Below are positions 8,310 through 22,600 of a DNA stretch of 64,000 nt, in pieces; within the stretch, counting starts at the first letter, position 1; every line of letters begins with the position of its first letter. Below the pieces are notes generated by a model. That model was not told where the DNA came from. It did not search any database and saw nothing but the letters and a program-made list of their open reading frames with translations. Where the stretch lies: positions 10,122 through 74,121 of the forward strand of contig CAYLHG010000006.1 of assembly GCA_964383495.1 (NCBI GenBank), given 5' to 3'. Made by a program: the position numbers and the translations under genes. The stretch comes from CAWKDC01 sp964383495. GTDB taxonomy: Bacteria; Pseudomonadota; Gammaproteobacteria; JABCZS01.

Positions 8310-10563
8310 GCTTAGCCCCTAAAGAAAAATGGGTATCTGAATAAGATGTGTTACCTGTGACGCGCGGTGCCATAGATAAAAAAGAAGCAGACGATGAGGA
8401 ATGATTTGATGTTTGAGCCTCCCTCTTTTGAAGCCCTTGAACATCTTGTTCAGCTCTCCCCATATCAGCATTTATAAAATTTGATGTATCAGTGGCTCTT
8501 TGACGGCTACGCCTTCTTTCATTTGTCTCGCAACAAGCGCTCTGATCTTCCAGCCCACAAACCCCAATATGCTCAATACCTTTTTGCTCCACCAATATTT
8601 CAAACAATTTTTCCAATTTGTTCGTCAAGTGCTGTCCAAATATTTTCAATGCCCTATCTTTAAATGTTATCTTATCTTCTAAAGCTTGACCATTTAAATT
8701 CATTTTATTATACAGGACAATAATTAAATCGCCAGCATCATGATCTTGATCTCCTCTCACAATATCTTTAAGGTACCTATGGATAAATTGCTTAATTTCT
8801 ACGATCAGCTCTATCTCTAGTGGCGACATTTTATCTTGATTGTCACGTCCATAAGCTTGAACCTCTGCCAAAATACGCTCTACCAGCTGCATAGAATCAC
8901 TCGTTAACCCTCTTGGAATACTTCTTGCTGCTTCTGGCTCGAAGGTAACAAAAGAAAGCATGGCTTCTCGGGTAGTGCCTGCCAAATTAATATGATAGTA
9001 ACGTAACAGCTGACGTAAATTGCTGCTTTGGCATAAATCAATAGGTGTTTTACCAGCTTTGTTTTTCGCAAATCGTGCTTTGTCTCCACAAATAGCTAAT
9101 ACATGCTCAATGGCGGATAAACGCATCTGCCTTTCATATTGGGAAGAGACATGCTCTGGATCATCCCAATGAGATACCAAATAATGTAAATAAGTGTTTC
9201 CTGTACCAAAGCATGGTCTTATATAAAATTCTTTCACATCTAATTCGGATTCTGAACTAATATTAATATGACCCAACCACTTCAAGTACATGAAAATTTT
9301 AAATTCCCCTTTATTAAGCAGGGCAATCGAAGAAGATTGATTGACAAATGCAGGCTCCATCGCGGTAAGTAATATTCTACGCAGCCCTTGATAAGCGCCA
9401 TAAAATTCTTGCTTATATCCCGCAATTTTTCTGCGAAACCATTTCTTTAAAAATAATCTACCATATAAATTCTCATTCTCTTCAGAAGATATAATTGTAT
9501 ACGACTGCTCACGATTAATAGCAAGCATTCGAGAGCGTACCTCTTCAAGATCGTATGTTGCAGCTACCAATAAACCTTGTTGATTCTCAATGCGTTGAAG
9601 CATTTCATCTATATAATGAACAAATACTTTTATTGAAAATTGATGTGTATAAAAAATGAGCATATCAAATATATTTTCAAATGCTGTGCTAAAATGGTAT
9701 CCCTTATTAGGATGCTTGTTGTCATTCAGCGTATCTAATTTCACACCCAAATCCAGCAAGACAACAAAAGTCCCAGGGTCATTATCAAATGCTGCTTGGT
9801 GCAATGGATTGCCTAAAGATTGTAATTCTTCTTCCGTCAATAACGACTCGAATGATTTTCTTAAAAGATCTTTTTTATTCTGTGAAAGATGATTCCATAA
9901 TTCATATAACACTGTCTTCGCTTTCATATAATATGAGTGCGCATTCTCTCTGCTAGTGTCAGCCTCAAGTAATCGTCTTAAAAATTTTTTGCTTTGATGG
10001 GCGTGTTCAATAATAACATCCGCTACATAATCAAAAAATGCGAGAATATAGCGATCTCTTGTATCCCAATTTAATAGCATATATTCAATGATGTTATCTA
10101 AAAATGTTAATGCCTGATTCCATTGTTGCGTATCCAATGCATGTTTAAACGCTTCCACCTGCCTCTTTTCTTCTGCTTTGCGTTTTCTATCTTGCTCTAA
10201 ACTAACATCACCTTCTTTTTGCCCACGACCATCTATCCACTGATCTTCTTTTTTTATTTGTTCTCGGGCCTTACGCAGCACATACGGGCCTGTCATCCTA
10301 TGTAAAGGCAATGTCAGCATGTCTTCACACTGCGTGTTAGGCGTATCTTGCCCTATTCTGTTTTGATTGGCGAGATAAGTAATACGGAATCGAGTAAGCT
10401 CCACGGGATGCACAACAATCTCATCTAACAAGACCTGCGCATCAGCAAAATCCAGGGTTGTGCCTGCGTTTTTCAATGCAGTTAATACATCTTGATAACG
10501 TTGCTCTTTTGCTTTTTTCCCTGATCGCTCTAGCTCTTGAATCGCTGCTGGTGTGATAGCCAT
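8302..10563 (-). CDS. Ankyrin-repeat-type orphan protein
   Basis: 753 aa from the ATG at 10563, chosen over one at 10575 because GAGAGG lies 5-6 nt before it and nothing precedes the other. No named family recognised. A charged coiled-coil-like stretch sits near residues 100-135. An ankyrin-like unit (NPLHQAAFDNDPGTFVVLLDLG) is near 250-275. A second, looser pair spans about 448-520 (NTYLHYLV...; then AGKTPIDLCQSSNLRQLL). The rest is alpha-helical with no signal peptide or membrane segment. The C-terminal ~90 residues are polar and Ser-rich, as in many exported effectors. It heads a two-gene operon with the J-domain protein, driven by the promoter at 10589-10618, directly downstream of the giant RHS gene. 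Ankyrin assignment is by eye and moderately sure. Confidence 0.75.
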   Translation of the reverse strand: MAITPAAIQELERSGKKAKEQRYQDVLTALKNAGTTLDFADAQVLLDEIVVHPVELTRFRITYLANQNRIGQDTPNTQCEDMLTLPLHRMTGPYVLRKAREQIKKEDQWIDGRGQKEGDVSLEQDRKRKAEEKRQVEAFKHALDTQQWNQALTFLDNIIEYMLLNWDTRDRYILAFFDYVADVIIEHAHQSKKFLRRLLEADTSRENAHSYYMKAKTVLYELWNHLSQNKKDLLRKSFESLLTEEELQSLGNPLHQAAFDNDPGTFVVLLDLGVKLDTLNDNKHPNKGYHFSTAFENIFDMLIFYTHQFSIKVFVHYIDEMLQRIENQQGLLVAATYDLEEVRSRMLAINREQSYTIISSEENENLYGRLFLKKWFRRKIAGYKQEFYGAYQGLRRILLTAMEPAFVNQSSSIALLNKGEFKIFMYLKWLGHINISSESELDVKEFYIRPCFGTGNTYLHYLVSHWDDPEHVSSQYERQMRLSAIEHVLAICGDKARFAKNKAGKTPIDLCQSSNLRQLLRYYHINLAGTTREAMLSFVTFEPEAARSIPRGLTSDSMQLVERILAEVQAYGRDNQDKMSPLEIELIVEIKQFIHRYLKDIVRGDQDHDAGDLIIVLYNKMNLNGQALEDKITFKDRALKIFGQHLTNKLEKLFEILVEQKGIEHIGVCGLEDQSACCETNERRRSRQRATDTSNFINADMGRAEQDVQGLQKREAQTSNHSSSSASFLSMAPRVTGNTSYSDTHFSLGAKHD

Positions 10564-10588
10564 TATACCTCTCATGGTAGGTTGGTTA

Positions 10589-10618
10589 ATTATAAAATTC
10601 TTATTAATGGATTGTCAA
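10589..10618 (-). promoter_or_regulatory. Strong sigma70-type promoter of the ankyrin/J-domain operon
   Basis: On the minus strand, a perfect TTGACA (10613-10618) is separated by 18 nt from a perfect TATAAT (10589-10594), 26 nt upstream of the ankyrin-type gene's ATG. It lies in the 117-nt gap after the giant RHS gene, so the two downstream genes can be transcribed independently of it. Confidence 0.8.
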
Positions 10619-10680
10619 AAAGTAAGTTTCATTGCTAATTTAAACGGCTTCATCCCATTCCTTATCCATTTTATATGTCC

Positions 10681-13600
10681 TTACTTAAATATCTTGTGAC
10701 ATATTTCTTGAGATTTATCACCACCAAATTCTGCAATATCACTAATAAATGGGGCAGCGGCAACATTCATAGTTTCAGTTGCTAGCAAGCCAACTACTGT
10801 GGCGCTTGCCATCCTGGTTGCTAAAAAGTGTAATCCCTTATCAATAACAATATCTGCTACAACTCCAGTAGTTGCACAATACACGCGACTCGTTGTAGAA
10901 GAATCCATATAATCCTCATCCATCATTCTTTCTCCAAATTTATAAGTTGTATCAACTTTACGGGTGACGGATTTAAAATATTTTCCTGTGCCTTCCAACC
11001 CTTTTACTTTGTCTAATGCAGTTAATCTCTGATCAAGAGCCTCCATCATCATGTCTTTCGCCGCGGATTTCCCGTCAACAGTACGATTTTGTGTGGGCAA
11101 TAAATATGTCATTTGAGAAATATGCACAAATTGTGCTGTATACTCTGCGAATAGATTCATCCACTGCCTGGATACTTGCTGACGTTTTTCCAACGAAAGA
11201 TCATTCTTACTCATTAGCGGCTTAATCATTTGTTCTAAAAACTGCTCGTATTTTTTATTGATCATTTGTTTTTGCAATGTTTTCAATTCTGCAGGTGAAG
11301 CACCTTGGCTTTTTGCTTGCGCTAATGCAGCTTGCTCAAGCTCAAATGAAGGAGCTTCAATCTCCTCTTCTTTCCTTCGCGTCGCTCTAAGGGGCACATT
11401 TTCAGCAGGAGCTTTAGGCAAAGAAGGTGGTTGAGGCATTTTAGGTTGTTGTCTAGATTTTGAAAATAAAAGCATTGCACTCGTTGTTGTCTTTACAACA
11501 CCATACAATGCAATTTGCTTGGCAGCCCCTGCAAAAATATTGGATCCTCTGAAAGCATTGCCTTCAACCATACTGCGTACTTCTTCCTCCAATACTTGGT
11601 TGATCATTATTTCAGTGATCTCGGCTAAATTTTTCTTCTCCTTCAAACTGTTTGGCATTTGCGATCGCGTTGCGCTCATAACAGTACTAGCTACCAAGCC
11701 TTGCCAATTGAATTGTGATTGTTGGCCGGTTACCAATAAATAACTTTGCTCTGCTAGATTTAACATGGCAGCCTGGTGCATCGCAGTTAATGTTTTTGAG
11801 GCGTCTGAAGCCCCTTTTAAACCGTATCCCGCATTGCTAATTCCTGCAGTCATCGCGCCTATCACGGTGGATGCTGTTAATTGCTCCCAGTCAATGCTAT
11901 TAGCAATGCCTACAATATTTGCAACAGCTTGTGCGCTCAAATTACCGGCTGCACTTGCAGCTGCACCAGCTGCAATCGCGCCTAATAATTTGCTACCCAT
12001 TAATTTAGAAAGTTGCGGTGCAACAATTAAAGTGACAACAGTTCCTATCGCTAATGGAAGAAATACTTTCCAGCTAGGCGGTTGTTTAGGTATTTTTACA
12101 TAATATGGCGCTATAGATGGCACTGTATTACCTAATTGCGCTGCGTAGGAATGATTTTGCGATTTCTCTCCATAAGGAATAGAAATTTTTGCACCTATAG
12201 GCAATTTTTCATCTACAGTATATTGTGGGTTCTGTTGTTGTAGCCAGCCAGCTGCTTCTGCATGACCAAAACAATACATTTTTGCTACATCACGCAATGT
12301 TGTATTTTCTTTTGTGATCTCTACAATTAAGGGCTGTGAGGCGAATGGGTTATCCGAAAAGGGTAAATTCACAGATTCCACTTCCCAGCGCCCCATCGCT
12401 TCATCTTTTTTTCGCTCGTATTGAGCTATGATACGCCCCTGATGCGTACTAGTGCGCGCTACTTCTTTAGCATTAGGTGGATCATTTACGTTCCCTTCTT
12501 CACGATACACAACCTCTTTATTAGGCATCGCATAATAATATGCGGTCCGAGCAGGATCATTTCCATCCACCTTCTTTCGTGCTGTCCCATATTCCGTGTG
12601 ATATATCTGAGTGTAATTAGTTGAGCTTTTTTCTTCATCATGAAAGAACGTTGTTAAATTGATTTTTGATTCTGTAAGAACGGAAAATTGTACATGATCA
12701 TAAGCTAAACTATTAGTTATGCGTTTTACAGGATCTCCATTATCAGCAGTATGCGGATAAATTTCTTGTTGGCTACGCTTTAAAGTCCCTGCCCCGTCAC
12801 GACTGCCATTCAAATTTTGTAATAAATCAAAAATTTTATTTATTTTGACGGAATTTCCATTACCCTCAGCATACTGCTGCGTCAATAATGATCCAGCAGG
12901 CGTACACGTTACCGTGGTGCTTTCTAATTTAATGCGGAGATCTGTTTTAAGATAAGTGATTTTATTTTTTAATACACCTTTTTTGCTGTGTGTTAATGAA
13001 GTCTCTCTATCATCAGAATGCGTAATAAGAGACACATATCCTTGATTCCCATAATGAAAATTATCAGTAATCCACGCATTCCTATCTTCATCAAAATAAC
13101 GCTGTGAAGCCATATTACCCTGATAGTATTCTGCGACGGAAGAACGATACCGCGAGGACTCATATAACATTCCTTGAGGATCTCGCAAATGTCTCGCTTT
13201 TTTTACTTTATTCATTGGAGAGAACGTATACCATAACATCACATCATCTAGCAATTCCCCAGGATTGCTAGGATCAGTACTTTTAAAATCAATTGCACGA
13301 ATATTGCCAGCCTTATCTTCATAATACGATAATTTATAATCAATATCTGCAACAAATGAAATACGGTTAAGTGTACTGTAATCAATCACCATATCTTTCA
13401 ACGTTACACCATTCAACCAAAAACGCTCATTAATGTTCATACTATTTTCATTGTAACGATATAACATAATAGCTTTGTCCAATGATATAGAAGAATTATC
13501 CTCCATATAAGGTTGCGTGTAGGTCATGTAAAGCTGATTCGAGCTATAATAACGATGAGACATACGAAAAATAGGTAATCTCTGTCCTTCACGATAATAA

Positions 13601-16600
13601 GCATTGTTTCTACCTACTTGAGATTCGCTTCGACTTTCTATAGGTAGCATCGCGAAATTATATTGATGATTAAAAATCACATTACCTCTATCTTTATTTT
13701 TCACCATGTGACCAAATGTATTTCGATAATATAAATTATTAGTATTATCATCAAATTTCTCAAACAATACATTTCCGTTAATGTCAAATAATTTTATGAT
13801 TTGGATATTATCAGGATTAACACTATGCGTAGCTTGCTGGTGAATATTATAGCGGGATAAATAACGTCCCCCATCTGCATCCGTATGCATGACCACATGA
13901 TTATGATAATCTAAAAAAAATATATCTGTCGCATAATCACCGTTCTTACCTCTTTCTAGACGTGTTGTGACTCCCTGAGGATTATTTGTCATGCGATATT
14001 CAATACCTCGAGGATCAAGGCGCCATACATCATAACCAAAAATATCCTGGCGAGAAATTTGTTTTGTGTTGTCAGGAAAAAATTCTGTGACAATTTTTCC
14101 TGCTCCGTTTCTTTTGAAAGCATGCAAGTGCTCATTAGCATCACGTTCCCCTACTACCTCACCAAATTCATTAGGATAAACTTCTTGTATAGGAGAGACA
14201 TTCTCTACGATTTCAACTGGTATTTTGGTATCAATATGATTATTTTCTCTAAATGATTCAGCCTGATATTCGATCTTAGAGTCCATCATTAGCTCAGGTG
14301 AATCTAGAGGGACCTTTCCAATATATATCCCACCTTGATTTCTAGACATCGGTATATGAAGAGTGCCATTATTCAATCTAATCTGCGTTAATTTTGAGCC
14401 CTCTTTCTTTGGTTTTGCGAGCAAAAATGTTTTTTGATGTTTGTTGACATAATCATATCCATAAGTATCTTCTGTCTCAATAAGCTCTTCATTTTCCAAG
14501 GAAAATAATTTCACTAAAATTGATGTGCCTCTCAAGCTTAGATGAGAACCATCCACCCATATCTTTTCAACATGCAAATTGCTATCCTGTTTTAATTTTG
14601 GAAAATCTTTTTTTTCATCATTAATAAAAATAGCATCAATCTTATAACTATTTGAACTATCCATATACTCCAAATCATTTAATAAAAATTTCCGAGAAAT
14701 TAAAACAGCCTCTTTGGTACCATTTGAATCTTCTATACAACATTGAACATAGACATGAAATCCATCAAAAAATGGCTGAGCGCTTTTATCAAGAGCCGAT
14801 TTCGCATAAGCAGGCAAACCACATACAGTTACTCTAACAGATGGGCACTTTTTTGACTGATGAAACGTAATATTGACTGATGGAAACATTTTCGTTAAAT
14901 AAAAACGTTCTTGATCCATTTTAAAACGTTCGTTAGATCGAGTAAAACGTTCATCACTAAAAGTTTCTAATCTAGCATCAGGATCAGGTTTAATTACTTT
15001 TGTCATTGGATGAATAGTTCTAACCCGAATATCTTTTTTATTATATTCATATCTTGTTTCTCGTCCCTTAGCATCTTTTTCTAAAATCACATTATCTTTA
15101 AAGTCATAGGCGGCTTCTACTATAGGCGCTATTAACTCGACAGGTTCAGGAGCTGGAACCTGAACAATTCGGCCAAACGTATGCGCAATTACAAACTTCC
15201 CATACGCATAACCTTGAGCATCTACTACTCCGCCAGGAGCAACAGTCGTTAAATCAATGACGGAATTATCTGCTCTAAACGCCCTCACTCGGTATTGGTA
15301 TTGGGCAATAGGGAGTGAGGTAGCATCTAACAAAGCAACCCCGCCCTTTTGGCATTTTATTTGGCTACTATTAACCATTTTCCAATGCTGTTGATCATTT
15401 TCCAATTGGCTTTGCAAATGAAGTTCAATGCGATCAGTCTCAACTGGTAATGGCTTAATGAGCAAATAATAGTAAGAATCATTCGGCTTGCTTGAATACA
15501 CTACAACCCATTGACCATTGATATTAATGGCCATTTCATATTCAATCACTCCTTGAGGATAAGGCAATAATTGTGCGGGAGTGTTGATGTCTTGTATTTT
15601 CGGACTGTCTACTGTCTGAGAATAGGTTTGTTGATACCCTTTTACATAAGCATAATTACTCTTATAAATAGCAGTTTTTCCTGTCATACTTTTTAATATA
15701 TATTTAAAAGTAACGCGTTTTTCTCCTTCCAGGAAGGGAGAAGTGACATACACTTCTGAAGTAACTTTATTTTCACCGGCCCATTCTGTGTACGTTTTTT
15801 TACCAAACATACCAAGCACTTCATATTCAGACCATTTTCTAATATACATGGACTGCGATCCCAAAAATGAAACTCTCACCGGTATTTCTGATACAGTTAA
15901 ATGTGTAAAAATTGAAGAACGAACATAAAACTCAGGATTTTCTACTAAATAATTATTAATAACATGAGGGCTCATAAATTGAAATGACAAACGAGATTTA
16001 TCAACAATCCCAAAATGCCGCAAATCAACTGAATAAGCGTATAAATTTCCAGATAAGCGATTAATAGCTGCTGGGCCACAATATTGTTCATCATAATATA
16101 CTTTCATAGAAACAATATCAGGAGTTAATGAAGGATCTGTGTTGAAATAATACATAAGATCTGGATAATCAAAATATTTTTTATAATCAGGGTGAGCATC
16201 ATTAGGGGCTGGAAATCCATTCACAGTCACCACAAAAGTTAACATAGACTCATATGGCATACCGTTGTATAGCAGCATATTGCGTGTTTCATTAGTAATT
16301 CTTAAGTTCTTAATGACAGATGGATAGGGCAGACTATCAAGATGTGCTCCAGATACACGAGAGTCCACAAGTGCACCTCTAATGGGTGGGTTGTACATTC
16401 CAAAAAATCGTGGCAATATATCATATATTGGAAATTGCGGAAGATATTCTTTGAAAGGGCGTAACATATCATCATTAGACATGACTGCGTAGAAAGATGC
16501 TGATGAATTACTACCAGAGTTTGGATAGAGTAGCCGAGAAGCATGTCGATTATCGCTGTCAATGTAGTCTATAAAATACTCTAGTTTCTCACCGTCCTGA

Positions 16601-19600
16601 TATATTTCAGCAGGAAGTTTATTGGCAACAGAAATCATATGAATATAATTATATTTTTTGCTACCAAAAGGCCCATAGGCATGCTGCGAAATTTTAGCTA
16701 ATGTAACGAACGGTGTTAATGATAAAAACATATTTTCCGTCACTGAAAATGACGCTTCTTGCACTTTAACTGTTTCAGAACGTGTATCAATATACGTTTT
16801 TTCATTAGAATGTCTCTGCTTCTCTTCATGGATCTCATCGCTTGATCCCATATATTGGCACGTTATTGGCCCAGGAGGTAATTCAGTCAGATCAAAGCAT
16901 TCATAATTTCCATCCACGCTATCTGCAGCAATGGTTTTATCACCTATTTTTAAAGCTACATGTTTTTCATTTTTTTCTTTTTTCAGTAGAGATAAATTTA
17001 CATGAAGATATTTTTTTGGTTTTATATTACTTCTACTCATCATTTCTGGCCTGTTTGGCAATTGAATGATTGTTGAATTTGGATCTGCGTCGAACACCTT
17101 CAAATAATTTATCGATCTCAGTAGAGAAAGAGTGTTTTCTGCCGAAAACATTTTAACCGACAAATTTTGAATGGCAGAAGGATAATCAACCCGGGATCGA
17201 ATTTTATTGGGATCATTAGCATCTTCGATAGGAATTTTTTCTTCGTAAATTTTAATCGAACTTCTTTCTTCATAAACTTTTTCTTCAATATCTGTGATGA
17301 CAGTCTTCCCTCTTTCAATTCTTCCGCGAACAGTCTCAGTATTTCCACTTTGGTATTTCACGTCCAATGAAAAAGTTTGTGCGCTACCATTTTGATCAGG
17401 GGATCCCATGACACTCAATTCAATACGCATGAAGTAAGCGTAAACATGATTCATGTTTGCAAGAGGATCTTTATCTCCCGGAGCGCGCATGCCTTCATCT
17501 GTTTCAATTGAATATATTTCTTCAACAACCACAGTAGCTTCTATAGAAACTTCAGTATAAACTGCAGAATAATCAGTATTTGAGTTTAATACTGTCATAT
17601 CATTCGCAAAAATAGGATAAAATACATCCCCCACTGGCTTAGTGATATCCGCGCGTCTAACTTTATAAGTGCCAGAAGGAAGATTATCTAGATTGGCTTC
17701 ATATATTTCACCCTGACCTAGAGTAACACCAACGTAAGCCGGCGGATCGATATCATGAATAATTTCTAGCCCTGTTATTTCACCTTCTTTATTATCTTTT
17801 GTTTTACCTGCAACAACCATTTTTGTATTTGATCTCATGGCACAAACAAGGTGTTTTGAACCAAATTGATTTTGGTTCACGACAGCAAGAACATCCTTTC
17901 CGCTTGCATAAGGAACCTCATTATTTTCTATAATGTCAGTTAGATGAAAAAAATCAATTTGATAATCATACAAATCAGTGACCAATCCTGAAAGATTAAC
18001 ACCCATTTCGTTTTCATGAACAATCACAGGATATTCTTTCCAATATTTAGGATCAGAATCTTTTAATTTAAGCTTGAATCTTGATTTCGCATTAAAAGAT
18101 GTTGGCTTTTGCCAAATAGCCGCGTAATTTCCAAAAACATTTCTCTTATTTTCTGCTTCAGGTTCGCCCACAAACACTGTTGAAAAAAGAGGATTTTTGT
18201 TTTGACTAAATTGAGGTAATTTTGTTTTGATTGTTCTCCCTAAATTATCATTCTGATATTCTGTATACTGAAAATCATTTTTTGGGCAATTTGCAATATA
18301 TTTTGGTGTGAATTTTGATTGAGAGAGCTGGTGTATTTGGCTAGTAATTTTTGCTGTCACATTTCCGGCAGGATTTACTCTGAAAATTTTCCAAACCCCA
18401 TCTTCGCTATTGCTTTTAACTATCATTCCAGATCGATTTCGAAAATAATAAGTTTTATCATCAGAAGCGACAAAATTTTGTTCATCAGAATGAGCAATAA
18501 TGTAGGGCTTTAAATCACCATTATACAACACACCTTCCGACTCAACTTCCCCAAAACTATTGTTTCTTGCATAACGTTCTGTCACAGAATTTCTGTCATA
18601 TTTTCTTTCGAAACTTTGATATCCTCTCAAACTATAATCATAGAGGGTTGTATGTTGCTCTTCTTTTAATTCTGGTGTATTTTGCACTAAAGTATAGTAA
18701 CGGTTGTTCAGCCATTCTTTAATTAGCTTTTTCACCGCATTATAGCTCATATTAGTTTTTAACCCATTGGATTCAAAACGCATGAGAGGTTGATCATGTT
18801 TTCCAAACGCAACAGTATCACGGATTACTGCACCCTGATGCTGTTTGATTAAACTAATCAGATATTGCTGACGCTCTTGATGCGTGCTCCCTTGAAGCAC
18901 GATAGCCATATCTTTCCGTTCAACCATCACTTCACGATTCAATACATCATATCCGAAACAAGTGAGTGGAGCGCCCTCTTGATCTATACCATCGCCAAGT
19001 TTTACGGTTCTTACTGCATCCAGTCTGAATATTTGATGAGAGGCATAATTATAAAACTGACAAACAGTGCGTGGTTTCCCGCTTACAATTCCCGTTTGAA
19101 TCATAACTTCGTTTCCTTCCGCATCATGCTCTATTTTTTTTATTTTATTACTCTGCTGCTGACCTATATGAATATCGTACTCGTTACTATCATCCACGTA
19201 ATATACAGAAAGATCACATTCCGTTTCCTGGCAAACCCAACCTTCACCGTTAAGCTCTCGTAAATATACCCTATCTTTTTTAGAATCTATCACTGGCAAG
19301 CTAGACAAAGAAAATTTATTTAATTCAATTTGCACAGGCAGCAATGCATTACTATATTCTGTTTTATGTCTCCATTCCCCTTGTAAACTAATATTACCGT
19401 AAACCGTCAAGAATAGACCTGGATTGATTTGTGCAATCACTGTTCCAATGCGATTATAATATTGATATTCATCTAGATATCTATTTTCATAAGGATTCAT
19501 CAACAAACGTTTCAGTATAATTTCACTATTTGAATTATAGAATAATAGAGTTTCCTTTCCATGCTCAAAATATTGATCTTCCGCATCTTTAGCATTTGAA

Positions 19601-22600
19601 TCAAAATAAAGCTCTGGGGGTTCTTTTAACTTTATTTTCCTATTTAATAAATCAAAATCAATTGTCAAAAATCTATCATTTTCTTCATCTTTTTTAAGAA
19701 ATTCATTCTCCACAAATTCCACCGAAACACCATCATGCAAAGATTGTCTAGCAGAGATATCTAATGAGTTGCTGTAACGAACAATGTGATATTTATTTCC
19801 ATAACCATCATAAATATATTTAGTTACATATAATTCTGCATCAACGCTTAATATTAGGCGGTTCTGAAAGTCATAAAAATCAAATGATTCTGCACCATCA
19901 GCCGTTTTTCGGCACGCTACGTTAGAAAAAGCATCAAACTTGCTTTCGGTCTCCAAGTCTACAAGGCTTTCTACACGCTCTGACATATTATTAGGGTTAA
20001 GATCAAATTGAGGCTGATAAATGCTTACTTGATGTAAAATTTCTTTTTTTTGATTATTATCTTCATCATACTCATAGAATGTTTTTCTTTCTTGAGTCGT
20101 CTTAGCTGCCTCTGTTTTTTCGATTAATTTATCATTATTATTATGTCGATAAATAATTTTAGGTCTATGATTTTTTTGAGATAGAACTTCGCCTGTTCCC
20201 GAATCAATATCAGTCACCTCCCGCTCAGGCTCAGAAGTTTCACTAATTCTCCCGCCACGATCATATTTATGATCAGTAATTCCACCTAATCTATTCACCT
20301 CTTTCGTGACATGATCTAATAAATTATATTCGAATTTATTTAGGCTCCCCAAGCTATCTTCGCTAATGATCATTCTACCCAATCCGTCAAAAATATTTTT
20401 TCTCACATGATCAATTTGAGGAACACTATTCTCTTGACTCCATTTTCCTAATGCCACGGGGTTCCCATCAAAATCAGCCCACATTAATAATGCTTGGTAG
20501 TTCTTTAGTGTAAATCCAACAGGAATAAGATATTTTTCATCATGAACTCGCTTACCCGTCACATTGTCCATCACATTGTATTGCGTGACTGTAAGTGTGC
20601 CTTCTGCATTGAGCAAGAATTGCTCTCTATGCATCATGTCGTATGCACGGTAAGTAAATCGATCATGCTCAGATCCAATTTTGGAAATTATCGCATCTAG
20701 CTCTTCAACGGTATATCGCTTTCTTTCACTTAGAGAATTAGCATACCTGATTTCAAATAAACAGTTACCTGATTTATCATGGATATAACGAGTAATATAA
20801 TTTAACGAATCAATTTCATAGGCAAGGTGACCATATTTATCATTCACTTTCATAATTTCTTGTTCATGCTGAACACGGCGCAGTTCTTGTCCAGCATTAT
20901 TGCGATGATACTCCACGGGGTAAAGCAGTGATCGTTCTTCACGCATTAAGTGTTTATCTGCACTATAAATATTAACACTCACTTTCGCTAGCGATTCCCC
21001 ACCTAACATCTCAGTCACTTCATCTATTGTTTTATTTTGCGTTACTACTTCCACTATTTGATCTTTAGTGAATTTTTTTGAAAAATGAACTTCTTTTTTC
21101 ACATGCTTGTGTATGTCATAATATTTGACGATGACTACACCTGATGGACGAATAGTCAGTATAGAATGATTATCATCTTCATAAATGTGATGTGTTTCCC
21201 CTCCCATGCCGTCTACTTCTTTCACTACACTATTGTTTTTATCTAAAACTTTACCGATTTTAATATTTAAACCATTCGGATCAATAATTATGTTAGAAAT
21301 TCTACCAAAATTATCCACCTCATGATGCGCTACGCGCTCCACCCCGCGATGGGGGCTGCTTATTGTTTCATTTAAAATATTAGAGAGAATGTCATGCGTA
21401 TAGTCTGTGGTTCTTTGAATACCTGATTCAATAGCATCTTCAATGGTTTTTCTTTTATCTCCACGCAGTGAATATTTATGCATTGTTAATTGCACTAATC
21501 TTTTTTCTTCTTCTGATTTACATTCTAAATTATGCTCCTCCAATAAAAATGATCCAACACTCCAAACATTTATTATTTCATAAAATTGATAGGGGGCAAC
21601 AGGATTTTGAAGCGTGTTCCATATTTTTTCTCTTATTTGCCGCCTTGCTTTGTCATATTCAAATTTAATTTCAGTGCCATTTTTATTAATGGATTTTTCA
21701 ACAAGACCCAATGTATTGTATTGATGAATTTCTTCACATTCTTTATTGTTTTTTATTTTTCTTAGAACTTTCCCTTCTGCATTGTAACGATTTTCATTAA
21801 ATTGACTATCGCCAAACTCCTCTTCAATGATTTCATCGAAACCATTTTTTAAAACTGTTTTAATGTTTTTCCTACCACCACCTTCTGAAACAATCGTCTT
21901 GGAATGCCTATTAGCATCATATGCTGTCGTATGAATATGCTTTTCTTCCATATTATGCAGCGAATTAAACACTTCTCGCCTTATCTCCCTGTTAAAGGCG
22001 TCATAATCAATATCTTCTCCCATTGTCTTATTTTCAATATTCGGATATTTTTTTCTGATATGTGTTTTATTTTCTTTTTTATCATAGAAATTAAAAATCT
22101 TCTCTTTCTCCCCATAAATTTCCTTTGTTACGCGAGAGAATGTATCATAATATTTTTCTATCTGAATTCTACTCTCTATTACCTCACCTATCTCGCCATT
22201 ATTGTTTTTATAAGCAGTTTGAGATTCTTTTTTTACATTTCCCATTTTATGGTAATCAATAGCTTTGATTAACCATCTATCATTATATAATGATACCACT
22301 TCTCTGCTTTTTTCATTGAATTCATTATGCTCAAAATAAAATACGTAACCATCTTCGTCTATTTTTTTAGACACCTTGCCTTCCGTATCATAATACTGAT
22401 ACATCGTTCCTTTTGTGAGGCAACGCTGTATAAAATCATCAATATTTCCGCCTGGGTGCATGCGGTTGAGATAAATACTTTCTTCTGTTACCTCACGAAA
22501 TGCATTAAAAGCTCTTTCTTTTACCTCGCCTTCTGCATTCACCCGAAATTTCTCATCTCCTCGTTTGTTATAAATTAACTGGGTTTCATGACCTTGATTG

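Noticed and set aside
11765..12103. Plus-strand 112-codon frame with hydrophobic segments
   Set aside because: Antisense to the Gly/Ala helices of the RHS protein, which explains its composition.
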